Position numbers and translations under genes: made by a program. Source: Helianthus annuus (lineage: Eukaryota; Streptophyta; Magnoliopsida; Asterales; Asteraceae). From it: a stretch of 64,000 nt of DNA. The stretch's first letter is position 1; each line of letters begins with the position of its first letter. Shown here piece by piece: positions 10,528 through 21,640 of the stretch. Below the pieces are notes generated by a model that saw only the letters and a program-made list of their open reading frames with translations, searched no databases and was not told the DNA's origin. The stretch spans positions 81,222,664 through 81,286,663 of the forward strand of contig NC_035434.2 of assembly GCF_002127325.2 (NCBI RefSeq). The letters are read 5' to 3'.

Positions 10528-12949
10528 TGTGACAACCCGAATCTTTGAGGCTAGTAACGTCTAGCTTTTAATCTAATTTCCTATTATTTCTCCTCGATGT
10601 GTTATATGTTTCGCGCTTGTTATTAGTTCGTTTAGTATGCATCACAACTTTTGGGTCGTAGATCATTGGGCCACGGTAGCGACACTTGTGATACATTTCA
10701 CTCCGGCCCAAACAAACAGGGAGCCCAAACTATTTCAAGTGGACTGCGATCAAACATTGGGCTAACTGTGATCTAATCAAATAGGAAAGGGTCGGCCCAC
10801 TTGTTGAAGTTTTGGGCTTTATAATTCTGTTGTACGTAACTTTTCCATGTTCCCACTATCTTAACATAACAAATCAAACCCTAGAAACCCCTCTTGTGCG
10901 ACGGCAGTAGTCAAGGACCCCCCCCTCTCTCGTAACATCATCTTAGCGGATCCCTGGGCTGGTTAGTGATTACTTTTGATTGATCAGTTTTATTAATCAT
11001 GTTTGTGAGTACATGTATGACCTTGATACGCGTATATACTGCTCATGTTAATCTATTCATGTGTGTGCCATTTAGTATTATGTTACATGTAAAGTGCCCA
11101 TGATTATCGATCCACATATTCAGCTTGTCGTGCAATATGCTTTAACTAGAAGGACGGAATTGAATTATGTAGTAGTGATTATATGCGAAACTTTAACTTG
11201 ATATCCTTGGCTACCTATGAAAACTAAGAAGTATGGTTTGCATGACACGAAGAACTGAGCATGTAATGACTGTTAGTGAAACACCTGGTGTGCACATTGG
11301 TAATTGATAAGGGTGGTTTAATGTGGTTCGAATAATTGATCTATTGTTTGTAGTAGATGGATAATAGGTTAATATGAAAAATTGTTACAAGGATGTGCGC
11401 ATGAACTGTTACTTGTATTAGGGGCAGCATGTTGATTTACCTATATTAGAATCTGCTTTGATAATGTTATTGGCTGCAAATTGTATGTGGAAAATAACTG
11501 TTACTGAACCAAACTAGATTAATTGTAAGATTGAGCTGCACACCGAGCCCAGGTACACTTACACAGTACCGATTGGGCCTGATTGAGTGGGCTGCCTTAT
11601 TTGGCTGATTTGTGGGTGTTGCAAAACGTGGGCTTGCAAGTGGGCCGCACAAAAGATGGGCCAAGCAGGTGCGTTTGGTCTGTGAGGTCAGTTTCAACGG
11701 GACACGATTTGGGCCGCACCATGTTGGGGGGGGGGGAAACAGTAATGGATTGGCTACGATTTGGGTTAGATTGTGGGTCGGGTAGTGCGGTTCGGACCGA
11801 ACGGGTGAGGGTAGGCTGGACATGGATTAATATGTGTATGTTTTGGCCGAAGTCTAATGGGTTGTGCAAATCTAAGCGATGAAAATGGATGTTAACATTT
11901 ACTGGATTATTAAGTTGATATTGGGCCTGATGGGCTATATGCTTAATGACATTGTTAGAACCCATGGGCAGCACTAAAATTAGAATCACGTAACAAACTG
12001 TTAAATGTTGTTAGTCGACTGTGTAACGATGCGTAATGATCTGTGACTTGAATATTTAGTGTGCATAACGTTGTGCGATGTGGTTATATGCAATATGTGG
12101 AATGTGTACGTTGAATACGTGATCTGGTGTCCATGAGATTAATTATATTCGGTAACCATAATAGGTCTTGGGTGATTAACTGTGAAAGTACACGAATATC
12201 TAGTCTTACCGAGCAACCCAAAGGTGAGTTCACTACATTCGAGCATGCGTCCCAGTGGTTGGGGACAGTCAGTGGGTATCCCATGGGGGGATAAGTCTTT
12301 GGGTAAAAACGGGTATATTGGTTAATATTCTCACCTATCATCTTTTGTAAGTCCCTCATCGGGTATTAGTTAGTAGCGCTACTTAGGTTTGGCACCCTCA
12401 CCCCGTGCCTGTAGAGGACGGAGGTGAACTAATGACCCAGTCTGGCCCAGTACTAGATAGGAGTACGTGGGAAGGGCAGTCGTGTATTTCAGGAGCCGTC
12501 ATTGTTCGGAAATGAGATATTAACAATATTACTTGCATTGGTTATTGAACTGTTTTACATACAACGTGTAACAAACGTTTTCTAAAACTGTGAACTCGCC
12601 AGCTTTGTCTGATACACGTGTTACATGCTCGCAGGACGTTAGGTATCTTGGTATTGGGAAGCTTGCTATCTGGGAGTGCTGGAGTGGTCATGGATCGAGG
12701 CTCTTGGATTAAATTACATTTGATACATTGGTTTTAAGTGTTACTATGAAACAATTGCCAAACAACTTATTACATGCTTCCGCTACACAACTTTTGAGAA
12801 TTAATATTATGTTGATAACTTATTCTGGTAAAATAATGTCATGACTTATTTAGATATTTATCATTGGTTCAATGTGATTGGTGGCTCGAACTCTGATGCG
12901 TAACACGTCTCGCGGGGTTTCCGCAGGTGAAATTTTAGGGGGTGTTACA
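10528..12949 (+). mobile_element. Solo LTR 'S' in the pol gene of element 1
   Basis: It begins TGTGACAACC, ends GGGTGTTACA and is flanked by CTAGA (10523-10527 and 12950-12954). Joining the flanks restores the pol reading frame across the target. There is no second LTR or internal region, so it is a solo LTR left by recombination. It holds G-runs (11727-11736), splice-like signals at 12224 and 12634, and no credible gene. The opposed frames at 11467-11989 are chance. Confidence 0.9.
12224..12634 (+). other. Predicted intron in LTR S
   Basis: The donor AAAG|GTGAGTTCAC is at 12223/12224 and the acceptor TGCTCGCAG| ends at 12634. A CTGAT branch-like motif lies near 12610. The length is 411 bp. 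The order matches the LTR introns of X, Y and element 1 in a different LTR family. Confidence 0.4.
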
Positions 12950-12954
12950 CTAGA

Positions 12955-14305
12955 GCTGAAGGACAGTGGATCGTATTACTTCACGGACCGTTTGTGGGTC
13001 CCGAGCCAAGATAATCTTCGTACCTTGCTTATGGATGAAGCCCATAAGTCTCGTTATTCTATTCATCCTGGCTCAAATAAGATGTATAAGGATCTTCGTA
13101 TTCAGTATTGGTGGCCTGGTATGAAGAAAGACATTGTCTTATACGTATCCAAATGCCTTACTTGTCTTAAGGTTAAGGCTGAACATTAGCGTCCTGCCGG
13201 TTTATTGGAACAACTGGAGATCCCAGTTTGGAAATGGGAAAACATTACTATGGATCTCATTACTAAACTCCCACGCACAAAGAAAGGTCACGATGCCATC
13301 TGGGTAGTTGTTGATCGTCTTACCAAATCAGCGCATTTCTTGCCAATCCGTGAGGATTTTTCGGCTGACAAACTTGCTCAAATCTACGTGGATGAAATTG
13401 TAGCTCGACATGGTGTTCCTTTGAACATCATTTCTGACAGAGATGCTCGTTTCACTTCTCATTTTTGGAGAACCATGCAATCTGCTATGGGGTCCCAACT
13501 TAATCTGAGCACAGCTTATCATCCGCAAACGGATGGTGAATCTGAAAGAACAATCCAGACACTGGAGGATATGCTTAGAGCTTGTGTGATAGATTTTGGT
13601 GGTAGTTGGGATTCACATCTTCCATTGATTGAATTCTCCTACAACAACAGTTATCACTCCAGCATCAACATGGCTCCTTTCGAGGCTCTCTATGGTCGAA
13701 AATGTCGTTCACCAGTCTGCTGGAATGAGATCGGCGAGGCTCAGCTTACTGGACCTGCCCTCATTTTAGAGACAACAGATAAGGTAAAGAAAGTTCGTGA
13801 TAACCTTCAGACAGCTAGAAGCCGTCAAAAGAGTTGCGCGTACCTAAAACGCAAGCCCTTGGATTTTCAAGTCGGTGATCGTGTATTACTTAAGGTCTCA
13901 CCTTGGAAAGGTGTGATCAGATTCGGAAAGAAAGGAAAACTTGCACCTAGATACGTTGGACCATTCAGGATCATCGAAAGAATCGGTAAGGTAGCCTACA
14001 GACTTGAGTTACCTCCTGAACTTGGAAATGTTCATCCAACCTTTCACGTGTCCAATCTCAAGAGGTGTTTAGCTGATGAGAACCTCCACATACCGCTTGA
14101 CGAAATTCGTGTTGATAAAACACTGAAATTTGTTGAGAAACCAGTGGAAATCATGGAACGTGAAGTCAAGTGGCTCAAGCGCAAGCGCATTCCTTTGGTC
14201 AAGGTTTGCTGGGAATCTAAACATGGACCCGAGTTTACGTGGGAACGTGAAGATCAAATGAAGGCAAAATATCCGCATCTTTTTCCACGAGTTTCCTCTA
14301 AATAA
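12955..14305 (+). pseudogene. Integrase and chromodomain-like end of element 1 pol (one stop)
   Basis: The frame resumes after the CTAGA repeat. It shows the HHCC zinc-binding part (HKSRYSIHPG to CLTCLKVKAEH). The catalytic core follows with [10 protein letters not shown] (D), [13 protein letters not shown] (D) and [17 protein letters not shown] (E). [17 protein letters not shown] block leads to a chromodomain-like tail ([20 protein letters not shown]). The enzyme joins cDNA to the genome, and such tails direct chromoviruses to certain chromatin. One stop (TAG, 13187-13189) stands where the relative at 23882 has CAA. The protein ends at 14303-14305. Confidence 0.93.
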
Positions 14306-14322
14306 ATTTCGGGACGAAATTT
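14304..14322 (+). other. Post-pol hairpin (element 1)
   Basis: AAATTTCG-GGA-CGAAATTT overlaps the pol stop codon region and lies just before the purine tract. Equivalent hairpins with changed but still paired stems occur at 25001, 51611 and (minus strand) 33911-33930. Confidence 0.65.
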
Positions 14323-14326
14323 CCAC

Positions 14327-14339
14327 AAGTAGGGGAGAC
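14327..14339 (+). promoter_or_regulatory. Polypurine tract of element 1
   Basis: CAAGTAGGGGAGAC directly precedes the 3' LTR start (TGTAAC at 14340). It is the usual plus-strand primer position. Confidence 0.85.
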
Positions 14340-16484
14340 TGTAACATTTGTGCTTGTAATCATTATGAACAGTTCAGTTATCAATAAAACAATGTTATTT
14401 TATCCCAATGTTTGTTTGGTTGTGTTTTACATTTTTCATGTTTTGACTTTTGCTCAATTTCAAACTCTACATCGCTTTCTAGAGAGTTATACGCTAACTG
14501 GTGCTTAAACGTGCTCAGTTTAATGCGACAAATACTCCGGAACATCAACATATACTCAACATACCTTAAATAACCTTTACATAACTTAGAAATAAGTTTT
14601 GAAGGCTTTGGTATGGCAAAAACAAGTTAATTCGCTTACAGGGACTAAACTTGACAAACTGCGAAAGTATGCCAATTTGAACTATAACGAACATTTCGGA
14701 ACATGTCCATAAGTTAAACATACCATAAATATCCTTTACATAGCTTAGAAATGGGCTTTGAGGGGTTTGGTATGCTAAAATAAACTTTTGGATCATTCAG
14801 GGGCTAAAAGTGTCAAAAAGTGCACAAGTTTGCACTTTCGCGCATAACCTACGTTCTGAATACATCCGGACATCCAAAAATTTATGTAAGCATCCTTATA
14901 TTATGCCTTAGTGTATGGCATGAGAAAAATCCATTCGTCGCACAATTTGGATCGTCTTTCGCGCTTATGCGCATTCCGTCGTAATTAACCGAACATCGCG
15001 ACCGTACGGCCAAACGAACCGACATCCGGGATATTTTTGAGCACATTTTAAGTTCCCTATACTTTAACATCATTTTAGAGCTTTGAAATGGGGTTAACGG
15101 GGCTTAAACGTGTCAAAAATGCATCAAATACCAAGTTTTGGAGCTGCAGGGACCAAAACTGTAAATCTGCCAAACTAAGGGCTTACGGACCGCAAGCCAT
15201 AACCCATACTGTCCGTAAGGAGTCCCCAGTACAGCAGATTCATTGAATCCACTTACAGTTGGCCTTTCGTTCGTTCAAGGGGCAATGCCCTTTCACCCAA
15301 TTAAGAGCCAAGGGCCATTTTCAGTAACCACAACATTTTGACAAGTGGAAGCTTAGGATCGTGGCATGAAAATCAAGAAACGATCCTAACGGCTTTGCCT
15401 TTCCTATAAATCCCCCCCCCATTTTGCTAAAAAATCACACAATCTGATCTAAAGGCTCTAAGTTGGAACCATTGTTTCATACCTGAGCCATTTTTGATCT
15501 AGATTAGCATTCGGGGACCCTCCGTAAGTATTCTTTCGTTCTTTTATTCGCTTTTCGAGTCCGAAAGTCAACGTTTTGTTGACTTTCTGCGTTGACCAGC
15601 CTATGGTCAACCCGAAGTTCATTAGAACTTCATAACGTGAGCGTGATCACGATGGTTATAGTCCGTAGTGACTATACCTACTGATTACCACGTTATCTAG
15701 GCTCAGTGACGAGTCGTAGTTTCGGCCAAAATGTGCATTCTTGCATGTTTTGTAACCAAACTACTCGTGAGCATCAAAGCCGTTTGTTTTGATGCCAAAA
15801 CTGTTTTCTAATCTTAGTTAAGCATGTTCTAACATGCTTAGCTTGTCACTTTTAGTATAGTGCTTATATAGGGTCGTAAGGTAAGCGATCTAAACCATCG
15901 CTTATACTTTCGAACCCGACCCATTTGGTCGATCATTAGGATCCGACCAAACACATTAGGTGACCATAGCTATAACCTTCCGAGATTATACCTTGTGGTC
16001 GCGATGTTAGGCGTTCCGAACGCGTTCTACGCGAACGACGCGTTAGGGTAGCATAAGCTACCTAAACGGGTCGTAATGGGTCGCAAGCACTTAGGTTAGG
16101 TTTCATTTTAGTATGTAGGCTTTGTTAAACCATATTACACAAGTCTCCATACTCGTTTGGTTTACGAACCCGCATACTATCCGATCCTTCCGATTTGGTC
16201 CGGTATATTAACATAGCTACCTATTACGTGCCGTTTGATATCCCGTGATCTTTAGCATTATCTGGTTATTATACAAGAACTTCAAAGCAATCTCAGGTGA
16301 GTACATTGAACCCCTCTTTTACTGTTTTCTAAACTGTTTTGGGGTGAAACACATGTGCCTATCTGTTACTTTCATGCTTTCCATGTTTTCACATCATATG
16401 CCCGCTATGTTGTTAGTACATTATAGTACACGATTTCATTACATTTCATGCTATGTATGCCCATTGTGTGCGTATTTAGTACAT

Positions 16485-17005
16485 TGATTTTCATTACATT
16501 TCTGTTGCATATGTTTACTCAGCATATGGACACATTGATTTACATGAACATTTCTGTTGCATATGTTTACTCAGCATATGGACACATTGATTTACATTAC
16601 ATTTCTGTTGCATATGTTTACTCAGCATATGGACACATTGATTTACATGAACATTTCTGTTGCATATGTTTACTCAGCATATGGACACATTGATTTACAT
16701 GAACATTTCTGTTGCATATGTTTACTCAGCATATGGACACATTGATTTACATGAACATTTCTATTGCATATGTTTACTCAGCATATGGACACATTGATTT
16801 ACATGAACATTTCTGTTGCATATGTTTACTCAGCATATGGACACATTGATTTACATAAACATTTTTGTTGCATATGTTTACTCAGCATATGGACACATTG
16901 ATTTACATGAACATTTCTGTTGCATATGTTTATTCAGCATATAGACACATTGATTTACATGAACATTTCTGCTTCGTATGTTTACTTAGCATACTTAGTA
17001 CAATT
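16485..17005 (+). repeat. Tandem array, 52-bp unit (3' LTR)
   Basis: It has the same units and number as 4990-5510, with single-base differences. The copy number is therefore unchanged since insertion. Confidence 0.9.
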
Positions 17006-17570
17006 GTTTACATCACATGCCTTCATTTTGTTATGACATTTGGTTTGTTTAACATGGTACAATACATTCATTAACATTAGCTACGCCGTTCGTTAGTAGG
17101 TAGTGGTACCATAGGAATTGACAACTCCCGTTCCTGAAGTCCTGGGTTTGATAGGATTGTAAGGAATAACCGAATTCGATATACATAACTTAGATAAACC
17201 TTTAATTTGTTTAAGGGTTTATCGCCACAGTCTCAAGGCTTGGATGTATGCATATTTCACAATACCGCATAAATGTTAATATCAATAGAGCATGCATTTT
17301 CCACAGAACATAACGTTGATTTAAACCACGTTTTACTTCAACGACTTGTTTTGTGCATTTTACATATGGTTTAAGTTGATACATTTCGCTTACCGTACAT
17401 GATACATTCTGGGATGCACATTACATGATTTTCATTGAACATTAAACACGTTGACATTAACATACACATTTGGTGGTTTACATTGAACATAGACATTTCG
17501 ACATGATTTACACAATAACACTTGACATTTGGTTTATACATGAACAATTTACATGGTGGTTGGTTTGGGT

Positions 17571-17652
17571 AAATTATTTGAGTAACGTGGCGTATGTAAT
17601 ATGATACAAACATGGTGGATAATATTACATATCGTGACGTTATCTAAGTCAT
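17571..17652 (+). other. Conserved hairpin, copy 4, with loop deleted
   Basis: Both outer arms are present, but 36 bases after GGTGGAT are missing compared with 6078-6193. That removes the CGCC arm, the TATATATAA and the start of the 3' inner arm. Both LTRs are copied from one template, so the loss came after insertion. Confidence 0.75.
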
Positions 17653-18203
17653 TTCAGTTTAGACACATTACATTTTACACAAATAACATATTCTTCACAA
17701 GACATTATTTTCACAAACAACTTATCTTATTTATCTCACTTTACTTGGTTACTCGTTTAACCTTACACTTATCTATACACATCATCTTATGTTATCGTTT
17801 TTCAAATGGTTTACAAAGCAAGACAACTTACAAGGTTCATGACTGACTGTTATTAAACATTTCCTTAAAACTCAAGTCATGAATCCCATTTTCATAAAAC
17901 CTATGTATCTCACATGCATTTTTATGCTGACGTACCTACTTTCACATGTGTTTTCAGGAGCTGTTCCATAAGATGTTGATCACGATACTAGGGTGGACCT
18001 GTGCCTTAGAGACTAAAAATGAAGATAGAACTAGCATAACTATGTTTTGAATTATGTACTTCCTTTTAAGACAATGTAACACCCGTGTTTGATAAATAAA
18101 ATGTGACTTTAATTTCCATGGTTGTATAACAATTAATTCTGTCCACAACACTCCCCGACGTTTTCCGCCGCGGTTGCATGTTACACGCGGTCGGGGTGTG
18201 ACA

Positions 18204-18425
18204 GTTTTCGCATATGTTTCAGGTTTTCGACTGTTCAAGCATGCAACGCATAGGACTGCATACGGGCCTTAGACTTCTAAAAAGAACAATTACATGTATT
18301 CTTTGTTTGTAAAACAATGTTAATGATGTTGAAATAATTTACTACCAGTAGTTGTGAGCAATTTGTAACGTGACTCCCCGATATTTCCGCCGCGTGTTGT
18401 TATGTTACGCGATTGGGGTGTTACA
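18204..18425 (+). mobile_element. LTR X, right end
   Basis: After the GTTTT repeat this continues LTR X. It includes the acceptor-like CATATGTTTCAG (to 18222), AGACTTCTAAAAAG, the CCCCGAT/ATTGGGG end hairpin and the terminal GGGTGTTACA. From 18426 the sequence is the middle of LTR Y, so X is inserted in Y. Confidence 0.8.
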
Positions 18426-18786
18426 CTTTTGTCATTTAAACTAATTATGCAACATGTTTAGGCATATAATACTTGTCATAGGACTAGTTAGACTCCTCAA
18501 ACGCGAATTTGCGCAAACGACGCGTTAAAGTAGCGTAAGCTACCTTAATGGGTCGTAACGGGTCGAAAGCACTTAGGATAGGTTCCGATCTAGAATGTAA
18601 GCTTTGTTAAGCCATATCACATGAGTTCCAATACTCATATGGTTTACAAAACCACATTTTATCCGATCTTCCAATTTAGGTGTTTATTTATTAACTAGTG
18701 ATCCGATTACTAGGTACTACTTGATGTTCCTTGGTTTTTCCTGAGCATTGATAGTTCATTAGATCAAGGATACATTTCTATTCAAT

Positions 18787-19727
18787 GTGAGTACATAGTT
18801 CGCCTATTTTACTGTTTTCAATTGTTTTGGGGTGATTCATATGTGTTAAACGATTTCGATATTTTTAACGATGGTTTCAAAAATGATTAATATGGTTTAT
18901 ATTAAACTAATAATGATTTCGATAATGTGAACAAACTTGTTGGACGTATTTACATAACGAATAACATTTATTAATTTTGGCCGAACCGACCAGTATTAGG
19001 TTATGTACCATAGGATCTGACAAATCCCGTTATCAGACTGCACCCATGGTTATGTGTGGGGGTTATGTGGGTAACGACTGAATCTGTGATTGTTAACTTA
19101 GCCTTTGGTGGTTTGTTAATTCGAGTTAAACGATGGACGAGTTACAAAGGTTTGGATGTTATTAGCGAGATGACCAAAAGTAGTTTTCACAATTAAAACG
19201 AGAACGATTTAAACGATTTGAAACGATTTAAACGAGTTAAACGATTTGAACAAACGATTGGTTTTTGGTTGTGATTAGGTAATGGGACGAGTGTAACATG
19301 ATAAAAACATGGTAGATACGCCGCTGGTACTTCTTATATATAAGTGTTTTTATCATATTACATTCTGTGGCATTATTTAGTTCACTTGGATAAACGATTC
19401 TGAAACGATGTCACATAACGATGTTTTCTAAAAGATATAAACCATACGAGTTTTATAACGAGAACAATTTACGATTTGGTTTACTTAAACAAATGTTTTG
19501 GGTTAAGAATCATCGCTACGAGGTTTTATAAACTATAACCAACTTGATTTGAGTTGGTTAATTATGTTGCAATACTATACACTTTTCAAAAAAAAGGTTT
19601 GTAACTTTTTACTCTTGTAGTCTAATGAGGTACTGCAACATGTAAACGAGCCATGAATCTGATACTCTCATAAAACCTATGTGCTCGCCAGCATTTCTTG
19701 CTGACTTTGTTTTTACATATGTTTCAG
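18787..19727 (+). other. Predicted intron in LTR Y (5' copy)
   Basis: The donor CAAT|GTGAGTACAT is at 18786/18787, weaker at -1. The branch CTGAC is near 19701 and the acceptor CATATGTTTCAG| ends at 19727, giving 941 bp. The second copy (55103 onward) has lost the acceptor: AG has become CG at 56041-56042. Confidence 0.42.
19271..19385 (+). other. Conserved three-part hairpin, copy 5 (LTR Y)
   Basis: The outer arms are GTGATTAGGTAATG and GCATTATTTAGTTCAC. The inner arms GTAACATGATAAAAACA and TGTTTTTATCATATTAC pair at 16 of 17. The outer TAATG/CATTA replaces TAACG/CGTTA of the X copies, a compensatory C-G to T-A change. Confidence 0.7.
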
Positions 19728-19980
19728 GTGGTGTTGAATGATATTGATTGCTAGGATGCATGTTCACATAGGATCTGGACGAGGCCTTAGTGACATAATA
19801 ACAATGATAGTCGATGTGTAACTTGTTTGTTTTGTTTTAAGACAATGTAAATTATCTAATGAATCAATAAAACTAAACTTTTGAATCCATGGTTGTTAAA
19901 CAATAATTCTGCCACTCCACTCCCCGACGTTTCCGTCGCGGTTTCGTTGTTTTAACGCGTTCGGGGTGTGACAGAAGAGT

Positions 19981-19994
19981 TGGTATCAGAGACA
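19981..19994 (+). promoter_or_regulatory. Primer-binding site of Y (one mismatch)
   Basis: TGGTATCAGAGACA differs from the intact TGGTATCAGAGCCA of element 1 and of 56296. Confidence 0.85.
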
Positions 19995-20569
19995 ATGGTT
20001 ATAGGGAATTAGGTTATTAGTAATGCTTTGACCTAGGCTATAACTTTTCTAGGACCCCAACGCGAGTTAACTTGCGTTTAGATTTTTAAAACAATACCGT
20101 CACCTACCCTTAGGTGATAACCACAACGAGAACACAATAACAAATCCGATTCAAAAATTAATCATCTATTCTTGGATGATTGATTACTAGGTTTTGAACC
20201 CTCTAAGTTTTCATAATCTCGTCAAAGTTTGGGTCTTATATTGTGAACACGTACAATCTGGAAGAGTGGATGCATGTATCTTGACTTTTCTGTCTAAGGC
20301 TAGAGTGTTTGTATAAATCCACATAATCGGACCAGTCACTCTTACCTGGGAACTATTGGGATGATTGTCCAATTAAAGGCTAAAGCAGGTCTTCGCAATA
20401 CATTATATTGACCCATTTACTTTGATTAGTCACTGTGTGTCGTTTGTTTATTCGAGGTAACAAACAAATGATCGTATTCCTTGTGTTTTATCGATGTTTT
20501 CAATACTTCTTTTGTTTATCCAATTGTCGACCTCACTCGTTTTTCATGTTTCCTTGTTCTTTTTAGAAA

Positions 20570-21640
20570 ATGCCTCCTCGACGAGATGCATAACCTCAAA
20601 CTAACGAATAAATCGCAGCCCTTGTCGCTCAGCAAATGGCTGTTGTGCTTCCGAACATAGTAACCCAGATCCATCAATTATACAACAACAATTACAACAA
20701 CAATGCTCAGTGTAGTTTCAAAACTTTCAATTCGGCTAAACCGTTAAAGTTCTGTGGGTCTCAAGGAGAAACTGCGCTCCTGTAATGGTTCAAGAATCTC
20801 GAAAGTACATTCAGGCATGTTCAGTGTCCGTATGAGCGTAAGGTTTAATTTGCATCCAGTGTTTTCGAGAAGAGTGCTCTTACATGGTGGAACGGTGTGA
20901 TGCGTGATAGGGGTGCCGATGTGGCCATGACACAAACTTGGGAAGAGCTTCGAGCTCTTATGATGAAAGAGTTATGTCCTCATCACGAAATTTGAGCTTT
21001 GGAATGAGAATTCGATGATTTGAAATAAGATAGGGGAGAACACCGTGTGTATACGGATCGTTATGAGGAGCTCAGTTTGTTGTGTCCTACTATGGTTACC
21101 ACGTTGGAGAAAGCGACTGAGAGGTTTATCGATGGTCTACCCGATTCTGTGCAGGATATTGTCACTGGTAGTAATCCTACCACTGTGCATTAGGTGATTG
21201 AGTTGGCTACTAATCTGACTGAGTCTCGAGTCAAAAAAGGTAAACTGACCCGCAAGGGTGACAAAAAGGAGTATGCTGATCTTGCTCGAGGAAGCGCAAG
21301 GCTTCCCAGAATTTTGCTGTTACTGCACAGAATGCTCAGAACCCACCAGCACAACCTCCTACCAAGAAACAGTGTGCTAGTACCGCACCTCACTGTGCTC
21401 GATGCAATGGTCACCATGCGACCCAGCAGGCTTGCAAACAGTGCACTACGTGTGGTAAACTTGGACATCTGGCCAACATTTGTCGTTTGGGTCAGAATCA
21501 AGCTGCGTAGATTCCAGCACAGGTTCAAGGGAATGCTGCTAGATTCCCACTTGGTTCGTGTTACAACTGCGGAGAGATGGGTCACTTCCACAACAACTGC
21601 CCGAGGTTGGTGAACGCGAATGCGAATGCGAACGCGAATG
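20570..21640 (+). pseudogene. gag of element Y (many stops)
   Basis: The start MPPRRDA is followed at once by TAA stops at 20591 and 20609, where the copy at 56885 still has CAA and GAA. The gag core (ALTWWNGVMRDRGADV, TDRYEELSLLCPTMV) and two zinc knuckles (CTTCGKLGHLANIC, CYNCGEMGHFHNNC) can be followed through several frames. Unlike element 1, both knuckles keep their CCHC residues. A run of repeated Ala-Asn codons (GCGAATGCGAAC type) follows near 21615-21645. The frame is open from 21577 into protease. Confidence 0.88.

Larger units (their letters stand above)
16297..17957 (+). other. Predicted intron inside the 3' LTR of element 1
   Basis: The donor CTCAG|GTGAGT is at 16296/16297, the branch-like GCTGAC is near 17929 and the acceptor TTTTCAG| ends at 17957. 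It mirrors the 5' LTR. Confidence 0.45.
2844..18203 (+). mobile_element. Element 1: complete Ty3/gypsy chromovirus (Tekay/Del-like)
   Basis: The element begins TGTAAC and ends GTGTGACA. It is flanked by a 5-bp target duplication GTTTT (2839-2843 and 18204-18208). It has two LTRs of 3.9 kb, a tRNA-Met primer site, gag, protease, RT, RNase H, integrase and a C-terminal chromodomain-like tail, then a purine tract. Long LTRs and the chromodomain point to the Tekay/Del lineage. The coding part is dead (stops, a frameshift and the solo LTR S at 10528-12949), yet the LTRs differ little by eye, so it is a fairly young copy. It inserted into the predicted intron of LTR X, just before its splice acceptor. 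Confidence 0.93.
14340..18203 (+). repeat. 3' LTR of element 1 (3864 bp)
   Basis: It matches 2844-6734. The main length differences are a 36-bp loss in the hairpin (near 17620) and a short insertion near 17867. It ends GTGTGACA at 18203 and is followed by the GTTTT target repeat. Confidence 0.93.
1595..18222 (+). other. Predicted LTR intron of X, split by element 1
   Basis: The donor CCAG|GTGAGTACAT is at 1594/1595. The acceptor CATATGTTTCAG| ends at 18222. A branch-like TTGAT lies near 2834. Without element 1 (and its duplicated target) the intron would be about 1.26 kb. The donor context is shared with element 1 and LTR Y. This is inferred from sequence only. Confidence 0.45.
18426..19973 (+). 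mobile_element. LTR 'Y', 5' copy, right half
   Basis: It matches 54744-56288 closely throughout and ends GTGTGACA before a primer site. The left half of this LTR lies to the left of X, outside the window. Confidence 0.85.

Noticed and set aside
11467..11989. Overlapping frames on both strands in solo LTR S
   Set aside because: GC-rich LTR stretch with frames on both strands. It has no counterpart in any known family and no splice context.
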